Origin: Earliella scabrosa
Taxonomy: Eukaryota; Basidiomycota; Agaricomycetes; Polyporales; Polyporaceae
DNA: 64,000 nucleotides
NCBI GenBank assembly: GCA_022605405.1
Contig: JABYQQ010000003.1
Span: 558,001 to 622,000 of the forward strand
Direction: 5' to 3'
The position numbers were made by a program, and so were the translations under genes. Shown here in pieces: positions 38,182-50,653 of the stretch. The notes beneath the pieces were generated by a model. It was given only the letters and a program-made list of their open reading frames with translations, did not search any database and was not told where the DNA came from. The stretch's first letter is position 1; each line of letters opens with the position of its first letter.

Positions 38182-41100
38182 ATGTTCCGTTCAGCACTCC
38201 TAGCGACCCTCACCATCTCGGCGGTGGCGACCATCGCCTCTGCGGTCTCATCACAGGCTTATACCTGGAAGAATGTGAAGATCGGCGGTGGCGGTGGCTT
38301 CGTCCCGAACATCGTGTTCAACCCGTCCAAGAAGGGCCTCGCGTTCGCGCGTACGGACATCGGTGGCGCGTACAAGCTGAACGCCGACGACTCCTGGACG
38401 CCTCTGCTGGACTGGGCCGACGATGCTCGCTGGAACTATTGGGGTGTTGATGCTCTTGCCACTGATCCTGTAGACCCCGACCGCCTCTACCTGGTAGGCT
38501 CAGATGTCGGCCAACTCGGAATTGATCGTTTCTAACTCATGTATGCAGGCTACTGGGATGTACACGAACTCGTGGGACCCCAACAAGGGCCAAATTCTGC
38601 GATCCACTGACCAAGGCAAAACCTTCACACCGTCGCCCCTACCGTTCAAGATTGGTGGCAACATGCCGGGGCGTGGAATGGGCGAGGTGTGTCTGTGATC
38701 ATGTCGTATCTTGTACTCTTCGTTAATGTGGAACCACAGCGTCTTGTGATTGATCCGAACAGCAACAACATCCTATTCTTCGGTGCTCGCAGTGGCAATG
38801 GTCTCTGGAAGTCGACCGACTTCGGTGCTACCTGGACTCAAGTGAAGAGTTTCCCCAGCGTTGGTGAGTAGGCGCGTTCTCATGTCGCTAGTGGAGTGAT
38901 CTTGACACATTCGCACAGGCACATATATCGCGGATCCCTCTGACACGTCTGGCTACAACAGCGACATCATCGGTCTCGCATGGGTCACTTTTGACTCTAC
39001 TTCCGGGTCATCTGGCAAGCCCACACCCCGCATCTTCGTCGGTGTGGCAAACGCAGGATCAAACAACGTCTTCGTGTCCAACGATGCCGGTGCTACATGT
39101 GGGTATCGGTCTTTCGTCACACGCTAACGAGATCTGATCTGAATATCGTTGATAGGGAGTGCTGTGGCTGGCCAGAACAACACGTACCTTCCTCACAAGG
39201 GTGTCCTCTCTGTCGCAGAGAAGGCCCTCTACATCTCCTACTCCGATGGTGCCGGTCCCTACGATGGCACTTTGGTAAGTTGTAACCGACGATTGTTGAT
39301 GAAGAAGAACACTGAACTCTTTGTAGGGTGCCATCATGAGATACGACATAACAGCTGGTACTTGGACAGACGTCACGCCGGTATCCGGTGGCGACTTGTA
39401 CTTCGGCTTTGGGTGCGTCCGTTAGGCTCGTGCGACTTTCTCTACAGAATCTCAGTGTCATTCTAGCGGTGTTGCCGTCGACGCTCAGCGCCCCGGCACG
39501 ATCATGGTTGCAGCGCTCAACTCCTGGTGGCCGGATGGGCAGATCTTCCGCTCAACCGATAGCGGCAAGTCTTGGACCGGTCTCTGGTCATGGCAGGCGT
39601 ACCCAACGATGAACCGCTTCTACAAGTACGACTCCTCGCTGGCGCCTTGGATGGGCCCTAGCCAAACGGCGAGCGACATTGTGATGCAGATCGGATGGAT
39701 GATGGAGGGTCTCTCCATCGATCCCTTCGACTCCAACCACTGGTTGTACGGTACTGGGGAGACCATCTACGGCGGTCACGATCTGCTCAACTGGGATGCT
39801 GGCCCGTCGCGCAATGTCACACTCAAGTCGCTCGCGGACGGTGTCGAGGAGACTTCGGTCCAGGGTCTCATTTCCCCTCCTACTGGTGCCCACCTCATCT
39901 CCGCGATTGGTGACGTTGACGGTGAGCGCTGTATCCAGTTTGACTTCTGGGTTCGAAACTGATGCTACCGTGCGTCAGGCTTCGTGCACACCAACCTCGA
40001 CAAGCCCCCTACCGTTCGTTACACGAACCCGAGCTACTCCAGCTCTTCGGACATCGACTATGCCGGCAACTCTCCTTCCACGATTGTTCGTGTCGGAACC
40101 AACACGGATGGCTCGCAGGGCAAGCAGATTGCCATATCTAACGATGGCGGTGCTACCTGGTCCCAGGACTACGGTGCCCCGGACGGCGTCGCAGGCGGCA
40201 AGATCGCTGTTTCGGCCGACGGCGACACAATCCTCTGGAAGACGTCCAACAACGGCATCATGGTCTCCCAGTACACGAACCCCTTCTCCGCCGTCTCCTC
40301 CCTCCCGTCCAGCGCCGCGATCGCCTCCGATAAGAAGAACAATTCTGTCTTCTACGGTGCCGCGGGCTCCAAGTTCTACCTCTCCACCGACGGCGGCAAG
40401 ACGTTCGCCGCCAAGGGCTCGCTCGGCTCGTCTACGTCGCCCTTCAAGGTGATCGTGAACCCGAACGTCTCTGGAGATGTCTGGGTCTCCACCGACAAGG
40501 GCCTCTTCCACTCAACTAATTCGGGCACGAGCTTCACCACCATCTCTGGCGTCTCGCAGGCCTGGGGCATCGCGCTCGGCGCGCCCAAGGCCACGGGCGG
40601 ATACCCCGCGCTCTTCGCCGCTGCCAACATCGACGGCATTGGCTACTTCCGCTCGGACGACGCGGGCGTGAACTGGGTCAAAATCAACGATGCTGCGCAC
40701 GGCTTTGGCGCCGCGAGCGCGAACTGCATAGCTGCCGACCCTAGGATCTATGGCCGGTACGTTTCCTTTCAGTCAGATCTTCTGGCTGAGCCACGATGAC
40801 TGAGCGTGCATTTCCTCCTCTAGTGTGTATATCGGCACAAACGGTCGTGGAATCTTCTACGGGGATACCGCTGGTGCCGCTCCTCAGCCGACTGCCACTG
40901 GCCCATCGTCCGTGCCTACGAGTGCTCCGTCCACCTCGGCACCCACTTCGGCGCCCACGACGACCGTCCGCTCAACCACCATCACCACAGCGCCGCCGAC
41001 GACGCCGACCGGCGCAGCTCCCCTCTACGGCCAATGCGGCGGAGTGGGCTGGACGGGTCCTACGGCCTGTGTCGGTATGTCGGGCTGCACCCTCCCGAGA

Positions 41101-41239
41101 AAGGCATGGTACTGACTGAATCCCTCATAGCTGGCTCGAAGTGCGTTGTGCAGAACGACTGTGAGTGTTGGCCTTCACCGTAAAGCATGCAGCCGAGCTA
41201 ACGTCTGATGCAGGGTACTCCCAGTGCGTTCCTTCGTGA
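38182..41239 (+). CDS. GH74 xyloglucanase with C-terminal CBM1
   Basis: Eleven exons (38182-38493, 38549-38686, 38740-38863, 38919-39098, 39156-39274, 39327-39412, 39467-39921, 39979-40756, 40824-41074, 41131-41160, 41214-41239) give 832 residues. A signal peptide (residues 1-21, ending TIASAVSSQA) is followed by the two seven-bladed propellers of GH74. Visible marks are YTWKNVKIGGGGGFVPNIVF, AFARTDIGGAYKL, and many Asp-box turns (STDQGKTF, STDFGATW, STDSGKSW, SNDGGATW, STDGGKTF, SDDAGVNW). A Thr/Pro/Ser linker leads to a CBM1 (LYGQCGGVGWTGPTACV ... CVVQNDWYSQCVPS) with the aromatic binding face and the cysteines. It cleaves the beta-1,4-glucan backbone of xyloglucan outside the cell. The CBM1 is itself split over three exons. 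Confidence 0.97.
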
Positions 41240-41313
41240 GGTTGAGAGGCGTTAAAATCGAGAGTTCCTCCAGTAGTACGGATGCATATGTAGGGATAGC
41301 ACACATTTTGGGA

Positions 41314-43253
41314 TTAACCGTTTTTCCATTCTTCTTCCCACACCTGTGCGCAACTTTCAGCTGTGTGATACCATGGCAAGTCCTGGCGATGATATACGCA
41401 CCTCGAAGAATCGTCGCCGGTCGCCCACTCGCACCCCTCTGCAGCTGGTGAGGTCAAGTTTCTCGAGGCGTTCACAAGCATCGATGATAGGGAACAAGCC
41501 AGCACCTGTATACCACAAGATGTCACCAAAGAAAGAAAGCCGCAGGCCGCCCTGATCGAGGGAAGCACGTACTACTGAACTTGGTTCCGGCCAGCTCGAG
41601 AGTCTGCAAATGCGTGCAGGCAGAGATGTACGGAGCGGCTGTGTCGTCGACGGAGGTATTGTTGAGATTGAGATGCGTAAGTCGCGGAGGCCCTTCGCCC
41701 GCCTCGTCTGGATCCGCCAAACCTTCCAAGTGGAATGACCGCAACGACGCGATTCCTGCGAGATTGAGATACTATCACGACCCATCAGCTCTTAACATTG
41801 GTAGTGGTCTGCGATCGCCGTTGCGCTAACCTTGCACTTGCGTCCAACTCGACGGATGAAGTACGAAAGCGCTGCGTCTGGCCCTCTCCGTCCGCTCATT
41901 CCTAGTTTAGTGTTGCCCACTAGATTGACACGCTCCATTTCAGGACGCCGTTCCAGGATCTCGGCAAGCGAGCGCAGAGTATCGTCGGTCATGGTCATTG
42001 CGCTAGAGTTGGAGATCGCGGCGCTGGAACCTTGTCCCCCGCCCATGGCGCCGATCGCAAGGCTCTTCAGTTGCGGTAGGCTGCTGATCATGGTCACAAG
42101 CTCCCGGCTCGGGATCTTGGTGGAAGTGAGGACAAGCTTCTGCAGCAAGTTGGCTGTAGGTAGGATGGGGTGCTTGACCTGAGTGAATGACAGATCGAGT
42201 CGTCGTAGATTTGGACAAGCCGCCAACACCGGATTGATGACATGGTCGCTGAGGGGTGCCTGCCGCAGCTTGAGGGAGTGTAAGTTTGGTAACTGAAAGT
42301 TCTCCGTTTCGTCGAGCGCTGCCCAAAGCTTCGAGCACGTCGTGTCTGTCTGATGCAAATCGTGTCAAAAGACTATCACTAGCTTATGCAGGATGAAGGA
42401 ATACGGACCCAGTTTGGTATACCTGCGACCTTCAAAACCGCGAGCTGTTTGCAGTTTTGTAGCAACGGCGCAAGTGATATCGCTGGGACAGCTGTATAAT
42501 TGAAGTTGGCGAGCTCTAATGAGGGACAATGCTTTGCGGCCGCTTCTACGGTCTTTGCGCCGACATTGGTACAGCCACTGCAGTGCCATTAAGTCTGAGT
42601 TACAGCCAGACGAGCATTGCATACTCACCGCAGGTTCAGTTGCTGCAGCGACGGAAGCTTGGCTATGATTGAGGCGAAGGCCGCGTCGGCAATTTTCGCA
42701 AGACCAGTAAGCTCAAGCTCTCGTAGCCTTTCCCTTGATGGCATGTCCATGATTGCGAATATTGTTGACTTATTGACTCCCGGAAGCTCGTCGCTGAGGA
42801 TTACAGAGTAGCCCCGCAGGAAGTACTATGATGAACGTTCGACTCGGAGTAAGGTTGTGGGTGCAATCAGAGAACGTGATCAATACTCACTGTAACAATG
42901 AGTCCATGGTTCAGTACCGTGGGGCAAGTATGCCTTAGTGCCGTGAAAACCTTCTGTGCGAGAGCGTCGGGGAGTCGCTTCAACGACCATCGCACGTCCT
43001 CCCACGTTGCTTCGTCAGCAGAAAGCTTTCTTAGGTTATCGGCAAACACCCTCACACAGATTGTGGAGAGCGACGGCAGATGTTCAGGCGTGAGGGAGCG
43101 CACAGACAAAGCGGACGCGGAGGGCGCATTGGTCTGCGCCTGAGGCGTGGGTATGTCGTCATCAGGCTGGTGTCCTCCGAATTTCCTGTCCGTTCTGCGA
43201 CGTTTGGTAGGCGGCTGTGCTCCCGATTGACCCGCTCGTTTACCCGTGCTCAT
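41314..43253 (-). CDS. Leucine-rich repeat protein, F-box/Rad7-like layout
   Basis: Seven exons (42891-43253, 42629-42825, 42409-42577, 41831-42349, 41576-41771, 41402-41505, 41314-41343) join into 525 residues. The N-terminus (about 1-45) is basic and disordered, with PPTKRRRTDRKFGG, a likely nuclear signal. A helical stretch (LTPEHLPSLSTICVRVFADN) follows, then LRRs of the cysteine-containing type: LRELELTGLAKIADAAFASI, LQQLNLRGCTNVGAKTVEAA, LHSLKLRQAPLSDHVINPVL, LRRLDLSFTQV, LTHLNLNNTSVDDTAAPYIS, and LEKLDLTSCRGV. The overall order resembles Rad7 and LRR F-box substrate receptors of SCF or cullin ligases, but no strong F-box is seen. The last exon encodes only VWEEEWKNG. It ends just 74 bp from the xyloglucanase stop. 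Confidence 0.82.
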
Positions 43254-43861
43254 CAGTGCGGGCCACCAAACGCTGCAGAAGACGACGGAGTTTGAAGGCA
43301 CCCGTTTCGACGGGCTGAGAGAATGGTTTCAAGTTTCAACACCGATCAGCGCTCGCTCTCGGAGTGTACCGCTCGACAAAAATGGAAATCATCGTAGTTC
43401 GCGCGTCTCGGCGACTGCGGCGTCCAGTGGTTCGACTCGACTTCGGCGCGCCCCGCCTTGTATCGCACCATATTCAAGACCGAGTTTGGCAAAGGCATAC
43501 GTCCCTCGTGAATAGGCAATATGAATCAATCGTCACGTTGACTCGCCCAAGTTGTTGCTGTAGCAGGTTGAACAGCGCTCTCAACGCCACCATGAGGTAT
43601 TCGTAACGACAGGGTCGCGTCTCCAACACAAGGTTAGGGCGCACATGGGTATACTCAGCTGACAGCCCTGTCTCCTACATGGATCATAGAGTACTTATTC
43701 AAGTGAGACCACTCTGCGACTCATGGCTCTCTTGAACATGACCAGGTAGGTATCCGGACCTAGATCTGGCACTCTCGCCGGATTCTGACTGACGATGCGG
43801 ACGCAGCTTCATCATTGTCGCGTCACTCATTCTTGCCACCATTCTCCCCATCTTCCATCGC
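43254..43861. other. Divergent intergenic region, no gene seen
   Basis: It lies between the starts of the LRR gene (leftward) and the F-box gene (rightward). No further gene or RNA is recognised. Confidence 0.4.
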
Positions 43862-45228
43862 GTGCTTGCACTGCACAGACATATTCCTCGCCGCCGCATC
43901 AGTATTGCTCCATCCCTTCTCTGCTCACAGCCCAACGCTCACTGGCGATGCTCGCCACGATGTCGACACCATCCCACCTTCGTTCGTCCCATAGTGAACC
44001 TCGAAAATCTCCCACCAGAGATCCTCGAAGAGATCTTTCGACTCTCCTGCATTGACGGTGGTCCCACCGGCTGCACCCTCTCCTTGGTTTCCAAACACGT
44101 CCGCGCCACATCGCGCGCGGTCCGATTCCATTCCATCTCCCTCCTTACCGGCTCGCATCGGCAACTCCTCCAATTTCTCAACTGTTTCCGTAGCGCACGC
44201 AAGGAGGCAGAGGAGGAACGCGCCGCAAACCCGAGGATTCGCCACCTCTGCCTATCCCTGACACAGTATGCGCCGGCCGCCATCGCCGCCGAGCGCGGAT
44301 GCTGGCCGCGCTCGCGTTCGAGACGGGATTCAATCGACATCGATCCGCTGGATTTCTTCGACCTGGACCTTCTCAAACAGTGCGGCAATCGAGACTACTG
44401 GTTGACGCATAGCTTAGCGGAAAGCGAATACCGCACGGCCGTTCAAACAATCTTTGGGTTGGCGTCCGATGTCGAGACGCTCTGTCTATACGGGTCGAGG
44501 GAGTGGTGCGCGGAAGGATCGAGCAGTTCCCCGGACATTCACGTTCCCGGTGGTTTCCTGAAGCTCCGGGAGCTGTCATTCATCGGAAGAGAGCCCTTTG
44601 TCGCCCCACTGTCGCATACAGAGGCAAGGTGCATGTTCCCTGTCCTGAGGCGACTCCATGTGGTCGCGGAGACGTCCTGTCCGGTGGAACTCAAGCGATG
44701 GTTGCAAAATGCGCCCAATCTCGTCGAGTTGCGCATAACCTGCGACAATTCAAACCTGGGTAGACACAATCGATTTGACAACATTCAGCAAGGCGAGTCA
44801 GTCTACATGTAGAATGCTAGTCTAAGACTTACCAAGCGGCCGCAGAGTTGACCGGCAGAAGGCTGGATCTTCCGTCCCTCCGCGTTCTCTTGCTTGCAAA
44901 GCCTGTTTCAGTGCCACACAGGGCGAGCATCGCCAAGAGGTATCACCTTGTCGCCTCCAACATGCGCGAGTATCTTGGGTGTAGAGATTTTCCCGTCGTC
45001 TTTGCCCCTTACTACTCGTTTCAGGACGTCGATCGTACGATCGCGAAGCGATCGGATGGAATGGAGGAGCTTCTGCGAAAAGACTGGATAGTTCGTATCT
45101 CCCATAGGAATGGCGTCTTCCGGGATGGTTCCTGGTGGAAATCACATGGAGACAGCTTGGCCCAAAGAATTCAGATGAGGTGGCTACAGTGGAACAACTA
45201 CCTTCCTCCACTTACTAGGGGCGTCTGA
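43862..45228 (+). CDS. F-box protein
   Basis: Two exons (43862-44792, 44846-45228) encode 437 residues. The F-box lies at about residues 44-95: VNLENLPPEILEEIFRLSC, then TLSLVSKHVRATSRAV and FHSISLL. It would bind Skp1 and bring a substrate to an SCF ubiquitin ligase. The rest holds irregular leucine-rich stretches (PVLRRLHVVAETSCPVEL, LRVLLLAKPV) of the type common in the large basidiomycete F-box family, so the substrate is unknown. The intron at 44793-44845 begins with GC (AAG|GCGAGT); no GT donor keeps both exons in frame. The start is uncertain, as the first ~40 residues are basic and unlike the rest. Confidence 0.8.
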
Positions 45229-45388
45229 CCCTTGGCGACGTAACACATATTTCACACCCATTCGTCCTTACGTGACTTTGCCTTTAACATATGTAGCCCA
45301 TGTGTGAATGATGTATATTCTCCGTCAGTAGTAAGTCTTGCTGATGATTCAGTAAGTGAAAATACAACTATAGCCTGCAACTGTACGA

Positions 45389-47949
45389 CTACGAGTTGGC
45401 CCAAGCCTCCTCGATTGTCCAAGTGAACGCCTTGAATACATTGGTTGGAATCTGATCAAATCTCTCCACCGTCTCAATCATCTCCGCAGACTGCACCGAT
45501 GCCGAGAGCCCCCGATGGTATGCACAACAATAGCGCACATAGTCGTACAGGGCAAAGACAGAATGCACAGGTTCGTCAACTTTCTTTCCCTGCAGCTTCT
45601 CCCTCAGCCGGTCCCGTAAATCCTCATATCCAAGCTTGCGTAGTTCCAGCATCTCAGAGCTCTCTTCCAGCAGCTCCGGCATGTATTTCTCCACATAATA
45701 CAACCCAAGACGCATGCATCCGAGCGCGAGCGTCGCGTGCGCCTGGGCAGCATCAACGTGGAACTCGGGCCGAGGAAGTGCCTTCGTCTTCGCGGGGTCG
45801 AGGAGGAAGTCGCGGAAGGTGGTGTGCATGATGCGGAACTCTTGACCGGAATTGTTTAGGTCCCGTTCAACAACAGCTCGGAGCTGGTGCAGAATATTCC
45901 GGGAGTCGTCAGCGGAGATCCCAGTCAGCACCTCAAGCAGTGGTGGGGATATCCAATGAATTTGGTACACCGACGCAAGCCCGAGTACTAGGCGTATTCT
46001 ATCGCGCAAATCGGAAGACATTCTCTTCTCCGGGAAGGCGGTCTCGAGAACGGTGAGATAAAGTGCGTCAAGTCGTTGGAGTGCAAGGCCCATCCTGCCG
46101 TCATCTGACAGAAGACGGCACAGGCTCTGATTGAGGGTGGTGGCTGCGAAGTTGCCTTGCCCAACGAGGAACTCCGCAGCTGTGCTCGCGTACACGAATA
46201 TTCCCGCGGATTTTGTGACAAGCCGCTCGATGATGGATGGGTCCGCGTCAGACCATGCTCGAGTTGTAGAATCCTTGGAAAGTCTGTCACGAATCACGGC
46301 TTCGATGTCGCGGTTAATGGTTTTCCACTCGCCGATGTCATCAAACGTCCGTCTGGAGACAGCACTGTGGGAGTCCAGAATGTCCCGAACGGGGTTTGGC
46401 TCGGGGCGTGAGGTGAGGAATATGCGGAGAGGAGAGGAGGGGTCCGCGGTGCAGGAAAGGAGAAGCTTTAGGAGATCGGAGATGGGGTCAATGTTTTCCG
46501 CAGCGCACTCATCTAGTGCGTCAATGACGACGAATATTGGAGGGCACGATCCGGATTGTGCAAGCTCGTGGAGTGGAGCGCGCACCAAGTCTTCACATGC
46601 CAGCTTCATATGCTGTTGCGCTGCTCCAGCTCCGTCGTTCTGATGTTTGCGGGCTGCAGACACGATGAAATTGTGGCAAGTGTCTGGCTGCAGAGTAGCG
46701 AGCTGCACGGCGATGGTGTTGAAGAAGGAACGGTATGAGTTGGGCCCCTCAAGACCGCGAGTAAAGAAGAATGACGCTCCGAGGCGTCGGCCGCGTTGCG
46801 GAGTGGAGGAGTCGAGGTATCGACAGAACTCCGACGCGATGGTCGATTTGCCCATTCCGGCATGCCCAATAAGTGCAAGGACCCGTTTCTCGGCACCGGA
46901 CTTGCTGCTTTCCTCGGCCCAGGCGTACAGATTCTTCATGACGTTCTCCCGAGTCCCTTTCAGATACTGCGCCTTCACGTCGTTAGCCACGGAGCGGTAT
47001 GACGCGCTGTCTAAAGGAAGGAGATCCTTCAACACCGCCTTGTCGGCTATATAAGATCCCCAGTTAATATGGGTTATGTCTGCTTTTATGCTCCGCCATG
47101 CTGACCTTCGCTCTATATGGTAACATTTAGCAAGTGTTTGAGTGCCAATAGATACTATAGAGCACGTACCATGACCGCTCGCAGTATCTGTTGTGTGACT
47201 GACTCAACAGCAATACCTCCCTCCAGCTATGCATGAATACATGTCAACATAGCTGGTGTACCTTGGTTCGGATTCATACCTGGAAGTTTTGACGTGCTTC
47301 GTCGATGTTCTTCGTCATATTGGCAATCTTTTCTGCGACCCGGTCGCTGTGGATGAAGCGGTACCAAGAAGATTGCTTGGAAAGCTCATCCGCTTCTGAC
47401 AGAACTTCCTCGAGACTCCTAGACGAGTAAATTTAACATTGGTGGTAAACACAAACTGACGTTCAGCTGCAATCACGTACCGCGTCAGCTTTTTGATGCG
47501 TTTGGCGAGTGTCGACTCTGTGTCTGTGCTGAGGATTGCTCTGACAGTCCGGCGATCCGGCGATCCGGCGATCCGACAGACAGTGCGCTGATTCTTGCAC
47601 GAACCGCATCCGCAACTCCGCGAATGGCTGCGTTTTCTCCTTGGACCTGCCGACACAGGCCTATCAAGGCATCGGAGTTGGATCTTGCAGCCTAGTATCC
47701 AGCGGGTTGATATCATCACACCCCACAGGACGAATTCGCGCTTACTTGTACTTTCTTCACAATCTGCACGAGTATTCCTACAACCGCGGACAATCCCGGG
47801 ATGGGTGCGAGGTCGGCGAGGTCGCCTGTAACCTCCAGAACAGCGACAGTGCCGTTCAACGCCGTATTCACGAGGTCACCGCTGATGGGCGTGGGGCGGA
47901 TGTTCGGCCCTCGGTCGACGTCGACCGCTTTGATCGCTGGTACAGGCAT
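45389..47949 (-). pseudogene. NACHT-domain STAND protein with MLKL-like N-terminus; frame broken at an 8-bp repeat
   Basis: Exons 47746-47949, 47481-47691, 47280-47418, 47170-47226 and 45389-47110 are read. The first three encode a helical N-terminus resembling the MLKL-type four-helix domain found in many basidiomycete STAND proteins (LADLAPIPGLSAVVGILVQI). The last holds a NACHT NTPase with Walker A GHAGMGKST and Walker B FVVIDALDEC, then LTSRPEP and FRIMHTTFRDFLLDP. Such proteins act in heterokaryon incompatibility or innate defence and may trigger cell death. No ankyrin, WD or TPR tail follows, so it ends after the winged helix. In exon 2 three copies of an 8-bp unit (47549-47572) push the frame off. 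A 62 nt intron with weak sites could also bridge it, so a working gene is possible. Confidence 0.75.
47549..47575. repeat. 8-bp tandem repeat, three copies plus a partial
   Basis: The unit ccggcgat is repeated exactly at 47549-47556, 47557-47564 and 47565-47572, followed by ccg. It lies inside exon 2 of the STAND gene. With two copies the exon would read straight through; with three it does not. Confidence 0.85.
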
Positions 47950-48853
47950 GGTAGAAAGCAAGACGATTGCACGGCTGTGGCTGTTGCGATAGCTAGTGGT
48001 GAGAGGCTCAGGCAAGTAGCAGAGAGAAACGGGGGCTGGGATCCGAGCTAAGGGGGGCTGGGAGCTAACACGAGCCAGGCGGGGAAAGGGCGGTGGGGAT
48101 GTGACGCTCGTCCACCACGTTGCGACAGTCGTGGAACACTTGCGGACACACTGACATCGAAGCGCAGATTTGAGGCGATGCGACTTTGCATCCGGGCATA
48201 GGCCCGAGTGCCGCCGGCACGAACGAGAAGACTACAGCCCAACCGAGCGCAAGAGGTTAATCAGGAGCTCGAGTGATCAGAGCAAATAGATACTCTAGAA
48301 GGGGTTGACATACACCACTCACTAAAGTGACAGCGAGATCGGTACACGGGGTTCACCTACTCCTCGATGACCCAAACCCCCATGACACCTTAGCTACGTC
48401 TTCGCCGCGTATAAATATTGTGCCTCATGCAGTCAGCCCGCTACTTGAGCTTCTTTCCCCTGCGACTCGGAGGACCAACGATACGCATCAGCATCTCGAC
48501 ATCTCAAGAGAGCTAGCAGCAGGTAGGGCAAAGAAGATACTCACAACCTACACGACGATAATCAAAAATCATCGAGACCTGTACTGTGGAGTACAGGCAT
48601 ACAAGGAGCGGTTCATGCAGGCTACTCGGACTCTGGGAATGTCCGTCAATTAGGCGGCGTAGATTCAGTTCGATTGACCTACATAGCACTCACAGATCTC
48701 GTGATGAGGAGTCCACCTCTGGTGAGTTACGCCGTCGAGACTACGATTCGACGAAGGGAGACCCCTGGCCATAGGGTCCACAATATGGGTATACATCTGC
48801 CCAATTTTCAGCATGCTGGAGTCGTAAATGATAAGTGGATATCGACTCACCTA
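47950..48853. other. Intergenic region, no gene seen
   Basis: It holds the promoter of the STAND gene and the 3' flank of the polytopic membrane-protein gene. A + strand frame of 108 codons at 48327-48653 has no recognisable feature. Confidence 0.4.
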
Positions 48854-50488
48854 TTACCAACGCCTCGGTAGATTCCACAGCCAGAATGCCGAAAGGACAA
48901 ATGTGAATGGCGCAACCGTGAGTCGCCAAAGCCCCTTCTCCACAGTTCCTATCGCATTCGTATAGCTCTTCTGTCCGGCTAGCGTGTCAATTGCCCTCGG
49001 CAGCTGCACGAGCAGCACATGGAGAAGGTTGAGAGGGGCGGGGAAGTAGTATGGAGCTGCGTATGTCGCAACAGCGCGGACAAAGGCTTGCCGCGCCTCC
49101 AATCCAACGGATCGAGAATAGCGATCCCATGATAGAGGCGCGGGGCCTTCCGTTGGGGCGAGGAATGGGTGCACGAGCACACTAGAGCCAAGGGCGCAAG
49201 CGAGGAAGAGGAAGATGACGGTGAATAGGGAGAGGAAGATGACTCGGGTTTCCATGGGTGATGCATATCCCACAGCATCGGCGTACAGCCAGGGGAATAT
49301 GTCAGAGAGTGAGAGCGATAGGAGGAAGAGAGAGATGAGCATTCCGGGTATGAAGAACGCGACGACAGGGACGAACGTCCGGGAGATCCCTCGCCAGACT
49401 AGTACAGCTAGCGGTAAGGAATGGTCCGGGGGTACGAGGAATAATGGGCTAGGATGCACGGGAAGGTGAAGCACTATGATCTGCCACGAGAATGCCATCA
49501 GCAATACCGTGTAGCTGAAGGAATCTGGCAGAGGGGTTGACGGAAAGGAGACAAGAAAGGTGAGTAAGACGAGCGCAAGCGGCAGTGTTGCTGATGACCA
49601 TGGGCGACATAGTCGGGATAGTGAGTAGAGATTGATCATGATACCTCGTGGGTCACTGAGAGTGACCTCCGCTCGGAGTGGTGGATTGAGCAAGTAGTTG
49701 ACCAGAATGGCGAGATAAGCGAGATATACTGAGAGATCAATGAAGTGCAGCACACTGTACAATGTTAGTTACTGATTAAACGGACCTACAACGGATACAC
49801 TCACTGGGGTGCACCGGTGTCGTCGATGAAGTGAAACAGCCGCGAGGAGATGTTCTCATCGTTGCATTCGCCATGACAGCAGTAAGTCCATGTGTCGGTC
49901 AGACTCAATTGAACGAGTGGATGAACGAGAAGGAACTGAGGCACTTCCCCGCTTGCCAGGAAGTCGAGCACTGTATGGCGTTGTGCAACTCCGAGAGGAC
50001 ATGTTCAAGCAGTGTCACTCACCTCGGATTTTCGCCCACGAATCCGGATAGAGGGGGAATGCTGTCCATAGCACATCCAACACGTCCTCGGGTGAGCCCT
50101 CCTCCACGAGAAATTCGGCCCATGTCTGCTCAATGAGAGCATCCACCTGCTTGAGAGCCGTCGTGTTCCGTTCCTCCTGCCGCCATCGCACCCAAATGTC
50201 CCTTCCACGCGTCGAGGAGTCCTCAAGGTAACTCCGGTAATACAGAAGAGCACACAGAGCGAATGCCGTCTGTTGTGGGCGAGGATGTAGAGTGGGCGGA
50301 TAGAGGTTGTCCACAGTGTACTTGTGCAGATCCTCAGGTCTCATATCGGCCACAAATGGGCCTACATGGGGTAGGCTGGGCGGAGGGTCGGGAGAGACCT
50401 CTCGTATTGAACGACTGGTTCCGGCCAGGAGAGGCGTCCTTTCCGTGGGCAAGTCGACGTTGTGTCGAAGGGCGCGGAGGCGGTCCAT
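48854..50488 (-). CDS. Polytopic membrane protein, function not recognised
   Basis: Three exons (50023-50488, 49805-49970, 48854-49754) make 510 residues and close in frame. The N-terminal ~200 residues are soluble and begin MDRLRALRHNVDLPTERTPLL, a Leu-rich start with a dileucine-like TPLL of the kind that sorts proteins to the vacuole or lysosome. After HFIDDTGAPHVLHFIDLSVY come at least six hydrophobic segments (LAYLAILVNYLLNPPL, LALVLLTFLVSF, YTVLLMAFSWQIIVLHL, FVPVVAFFIPGMLISLFLL, VIFLSLFTVIFLFLAC, and a final one near WRLTVAPFTFVLSAFWLW). The layout of a long cytosolic head and a membrane domain recalls fungal TRP-like vacuolar channels such as Yvc1, but I see no diagnostic motif, so I do not name it. 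Confidence 0.82.
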
Positions 50489-50653
50489 CTTGTCCGCGAA
50501 GAGTGGTCGTGGTCCGAGTCCAAGGACGGCCCGGTGGCTGCTTCCGCAGGTACGATCCCGATCTCTGTGCCACGTGGAGCCAGTATATGGGCGTCTGTGT
50601 GTAGCAGTGACGCAGCCGAGCGAAAGTTGTATGCACTTCCGTACTCGACCACG

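Noticed and set aside
47549..47575. Possible CRISPR or minisatellite
   Set aside because: Units are 8 bp with no spacers and only three copies; it is a short coding tandem repeat.
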